NCBI RefSeq assembly: GCF_015832195.1
Contig: NC_052045.1
Coordinates: 1,984,001 to 2,048,000, forward strand
DNA length: 64,000 nucleotides
Direction: 5' to 3'
DNA from: Motacilla alba alba
Taxonomy: Eukaryota > Chordata > Aves > Passeriformes > Motacillidae
Under the pieces are notes generated by a model, which saw only the letters and a list, made by a program, of their open reading frames with translations, searched no databases and was not told where the DNA came from. Each line of letters opens with the position of its first letter. The stretch's first letter is position 1. A program made the translations under genes and the position numbers. This document shows positions 60,251-64,000 of this stretch, piece by piece.

Positions 60251-61715
60251 AGTCTTTTTCCCTTATGGGAAAGTAATATGCTCTGAGTTGACTAAGTGCA
60301 GATCCTTTTCATGAGAGGTTGAAGGAATAGGCATTGGGAATGCAACAACTGTGGTGTAGCAGGAGCAGGATTGGGATATAATGCCATAAGGCTAATTAAC
60401 ATCATGTTCTCCCATCGTGCTCCCTTTGGGGGAATCGTGGCTTTAAATGATAAGTATGTAGACTGAAACATTCTTAATCTGGGCAAGTGGTGCAGTAAAA
60501 CATTACTCACTGAATAACAAAAGGAATATAAAATGGAGTATGGGCAGTATATTTCAAATAAAGTGCAGAGTGTCCTTTTTCACCTTTTCACTGTGCTTAG
60601 TAGCACTGATTTATTCACTGAGGAGAAGATGGAAGATGAACTGTTTGAGACTTGGGGTATAGGTTTGGTTTATTGCAATCTATAAAGAATTTCGACTTCT
60701 GATGGGTTTGTCCTTTGGAATATTTTTCCTTTGGAGCAATCTCGATGTTCAGCAGTGACAGGAAAAGTCACACACAATCTTTTTGAAGGGTCACACGGAA
60801 TAAGTCCTTCAAGAAGCATTGATTTGCAAGTTTTTTCCTTGCATATGTCAGATGCTTCAGAACGTCCCTTATGGGGCACAGCCAGGATCTCCTGCTACTG
60901 AGAGTTCCTACTGTCTCAGAACTGGTTGGAAAACTGATTGCAGAGACAGGAAAAGACAGAAAAGTCACATCTGAGGTGGGAACTGCTCCTTCAGCTGGTG
61001 TGATTAGCAGGGTGAGACCCCAGCAAGGGGATGAATGTGGCTGCAGAAGGGGAAGGTGCATTTTTCTGGGAAGATGTAGATGATCTTCTTTCCCTGCTGG
61101 GAAAAGGGAAGACAGCAAGTGCAGCAAAGAGCTTCAGGGTGAATCTGGGAATGAGGCTGGGAATAGGACCAAGAGAAAGGTCAGAGAACATGTTATTGTC
61201 TGAGGGGAAAGGATCTGAGAGCTGCGCAGGTAAAACAGGTTTGCTGGGCTTGGCTGAATGTGCCCAGCTCTGGGAATGGGAGCACATTGCTTTTGGGATT
61301 GTTCACAGGCACCTTGGCTTTGTAGGGCTTCTTTGCCTTGAACAAGGCTTTGTCCTATTTTTGAATTGGCAGAATCTGTGTCCCTCTAGCAGAGCTGGAT
61401 TTTGTGACATGTATAGGAATAGCAACAATTGTAGGTCTGAGTCCAATGATTCTGAGCTGCAGTTCAAACTTCAAGTGTAGTGCAGATCACAGTTTAAAAT
61501 ACCTGACAGTTTTTGATTTGTCTTCTGTCACTGGAGGAGAGAGCAAGTTAAATGGTCTGTAGTAAAAAGCGATTGAACAAATCATTTTTTAAAAAAAGAA
61601 CAAGAAGAATACATTTCTTTTTCCGCTTGGTTGCTGACAGTAGTTTTTGGTCTTTTCAAAAATTCTTGTTTCATAACAAAATAAGTAGGACTTTCCACGG
61701 AAAAAGCTGCTTGTA
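60251..61715. other. Unique non-coding DNA
   Basis: No gene supported. A plus-strand frame at 61031-61480 (149 codons) has no recognised domain and is near the chance maximum for a window of this size. Confidence 0.55.
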
Positions 61716-61760
61716 TTTATATATATATGTGTGTGTGTGTGTATATATATATATATGTAT
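61716..61760 (+). repeat. TA-TG-TA compound dinucleotide repeat
   Basis: A TA block, then about seven TG units, then a second TA block, all alternating purine and pyrimidine. Such tracts can adopt Z-form or unwound states and are usually polymorphic. Confidence 0.93.
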
Positions 61761-64000
61761 AAATAGGGCTTTTATATGAATACACGTAACATGTTCTAGG
61801 TATAAGTAACCTTAGCACACCCTTTCTAGAGAATATGCAAAATATTTTCAACTTTTCCTTCATTTTTCCACTCTTTCAGGAGACTGAACAGGAAGCTTCC
61901 ATTTGCTGCAGTAATGGGTGAATGCAAATAGGAACAGAATTTGCTGCATCTCTTGATTCTTTTCTCCACATCAGCTCTTATAATATAGGAAAACACAAAA
62001 TATTTATGGTGTTCAGCACTATTCTCCTTGACATTCAAGTGCATATTTGATGTGATTTAGCCATAGGAAGGTGTATGGTTTGGAGACCATTCTCAGGCCT
62101 TGGAAACAAAGCAGACTCGACAGAGACAAATTAAAGCTCATGTGTGTTTTATTGGTGATGGGGATTTTTAGATTATATTTGACTGAAGGCTGAATACTTG
62201 CTTGTTCTGGGTCTGCTTCTAGTTTGTTTTTTGTTGTTTTTGGGTTTTTTTTTTTCCTTTTCTCTCTGAAGGAAACAGTTGTGTAGAGGTTTTTATATCC
62301 ATTTTTTAGGCTGGAGGTTTTGGTCATTGCTGCTGCCACGTCTTGTTTTCCCCTTCTTCTTCTGTTCAGGATGTAATACTTGTCCTCTGAATCATGCTGG
62401 AACACATTTTGGGAATTCATAGGATTATCACCAGGGCTACTGCTATCAGGCAGAACACATGCACATTTTATTATCTCACCCAACAGGTTTTCATTCTCTG
62501 TGCCCATTGAGTCAGCACAGAGGGGAACACGCTGCCATTACCGCTGGCAGAAATCAATAAATATTATAACAATCTTTGCAGTCCTGCAGGAGCTCGCTCT
62601 GTCATGATAATTCAAAATCCAAGTCCTTATTTGCTGTCTCTTCCTTTCTCCCATCTGCCCTTCCAAAATGGGTATCCTGACCTGAGCTGCTTAAAAGATG
62701 GTGCCTATTACTGGGCTACAAATTGATTTAATCAGTCAAATTAATTTGTGGAGCCTCTGAATAGAAACACTTCAGCTTTCCATGTTTTCCACTTCCCCAG
62801 CAGGCAAAAGGAAAGAAAACAAAGCTTTGTTTGGGTTTGTTTTTTGTTTTGTTTTTTTTCAAATCAGGTTTTTCTTGCAGAATTTTATCAGTGCGTAAAG
62901 ATAAAAATCACGTCTGTGATTTTTAACATCTCTGCACATCTGAAATTTAAAGCTTAAAACTCTTGGCATGCCATGCAGTTGAGTCTGTTCAATTAATTTA
63001 GTGGTTTTGTTTTGAAACAAAAGTGCCTTTTTACCTTTGTCAGTTACAATTTCCTTTGTAAGCAACTTCTGTGTTGTGGAAGAAATATCGGGATTACTCT
63101 AAGTTTCCTTTGCTGCTCATTTCATCTAAATGTGTTTCCATAACTGCTCATACCACTTCTTGATATCCATTGGAGTGTGTGATCCTTTCCTTCAGGGATT
63201 TCTTCTCTGTCCTCCCACTTGTACCTGTGCCCCACCTCTCAATCCATCACATGACATTTTCAGCTCTGCTGCTGTATTTTCCCCCAAAGTTAATCTGTCA
63301 TCCCTTGTTCCCGTTTTTCAAGCTTCACATTCAAACCTGTGCACAAAGAGTTTGGAAATTCTGATTGTTCTGGGTATGACAGGACGGGAGTGAGGTTTGG
63401 AGTTCGTGTATCTCCTGTACAAACCTTGAGGAAGGCCTTCTGTAACCTTTCACTGCATTAGCAAAAATAATTCTGGCTCTATTTAAAAGGGGAAAAAAGA
63501 ACATTTAACTAGTCAGATCATAGTTTTAGAAGCAGAAACCAGCCTGTCTGCAACAAAGTTAGTTGGAGTTTGTTTTGCAATTCAGGGCAAAACCCCAAAG
63601 CAATAATTTCCTGTGTTGGAAAGGAAGCAGGTAGAAGTTAACTCTGGTGCATAGGTGGGGAGGAGGAGTTGGGCTCATAATGCAAGGGACATCACGGCAA
63701 CAAGCAGAGAAATCTATTTTCCTAATTAAGCAGAATACTTCCAAAAATAAATAACAGGTACTTTCTTCTACAGCACCTTTTTCTGATGGCTTAATCAATG
63801 ACAGCACAGTGAGAGCAAGCCTTAATTAACCCTGGCCATGCCTTCCCTGGGTTTAGAGCAGCAAGGCCCAAATTCTGCCTCCACTGGGGCACTGTCACTG
63901 TCACCTCCCAGGCACGTCCTTGGCACCTTCACCCTGGGCACTTCTGCAAGGTAGGCCTTGAATTGGAATGCAGGATTATTTTTATCTGGCTTTCCCCTGC
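61761..64000. other. Unique non-coding DNA to the window end
   Basis: No gene is recognised. T/G-rich patches lie at 62222-62262 and 62826-62862. Frames are at most 162 codons (minus strand, 62019-62507), Lys/Asn-rich in one part because of A-runs, with no recognisable domain. Confidence 0.6.

Noticed and set aside
61031..61480. 149-codon plus-strand gene
   Set aside because: Length is within chance expectation for this window, and no domain, splice signal or promoter is recognised.
1..64000. Undescribed multi-gene system (defence, biosynthetic or mobile cluster)
   Set aside because: The window is vertebrate non-coding DNA with no supported genes, so there is no basis for a gene system.

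Overview
This 64 kb window looks like non-coding nuclear DNA from a bird, most likely a songbird (Passeriformes). Three clear CR1 LINE 3' ends and one short CR1 tail are present. Two of the clear copies end in degenerate ATTCTRTG octamers. There is also a tRNA-headed SINE with a CR1-like tail, of the TguSINE1 type described in zebra finch, and a solo LTR with a 6 bp target duplication. Interspersed repeats are otherwise sparse, and I see no Alu, B1 or recent L1. Family names come from memory of these repeats and not from a search.

No protein-coding gene, rRNA, tRNA gene, CRISPR array or operon can be supported. The longest open frames fall in repeats or locally GC-rich DNA. Frames of about 150 codons are expected by chance in 128 kb of two-strand sequence at this composition. 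The window is best read as a large intron or a gene desert.

Layout. 1-5 kb: a possible splice-flanked exon, a CR1 tail, a T/G-rich tract, a reverse CR1 and a 35 bp G-rich minisatellite. 5-15 kb: unique DNA with three candidate conserved elements, a polypyrimidine tract and a second splice-flanked block. 15.2-15.85 kb: a 15-unit minisatellite with 43, 40 and 50 bp repeats. 16-28 kb: unique DNA with two more splice-flanked blocks and one candidate conserved element. 28.8-29.4 kb: a GGAT microsatellite and a forward CR1. 30.7-31.3 kb: a GC-rich block. 34.2 kb: a reverse CR1. 35-52 kb: several CpG-bearing or homeodomain-site-rich candidate regulatory elements, an interrupted coding-like frame near 40.3 kb and an AT-rich palindromic tract near 50.7 kb. 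53.5-54.5 kb: the solo LTR and, about 400 bp on, the SINE. 54.5-64 kb: mostly unique DNA with a CpG-bearing candidate regulatory element near 60 kb and dinucleotide repeats.

No operon-like or multi-gene system is visible. The most informative parts are the lineage-diagnostic mobile elements, the two minisatellites, the candidate regulatory elements and a weak case for a plus-strand long non-coding RNA. The regulatory and exon calls are inferences from composition and motifs only.
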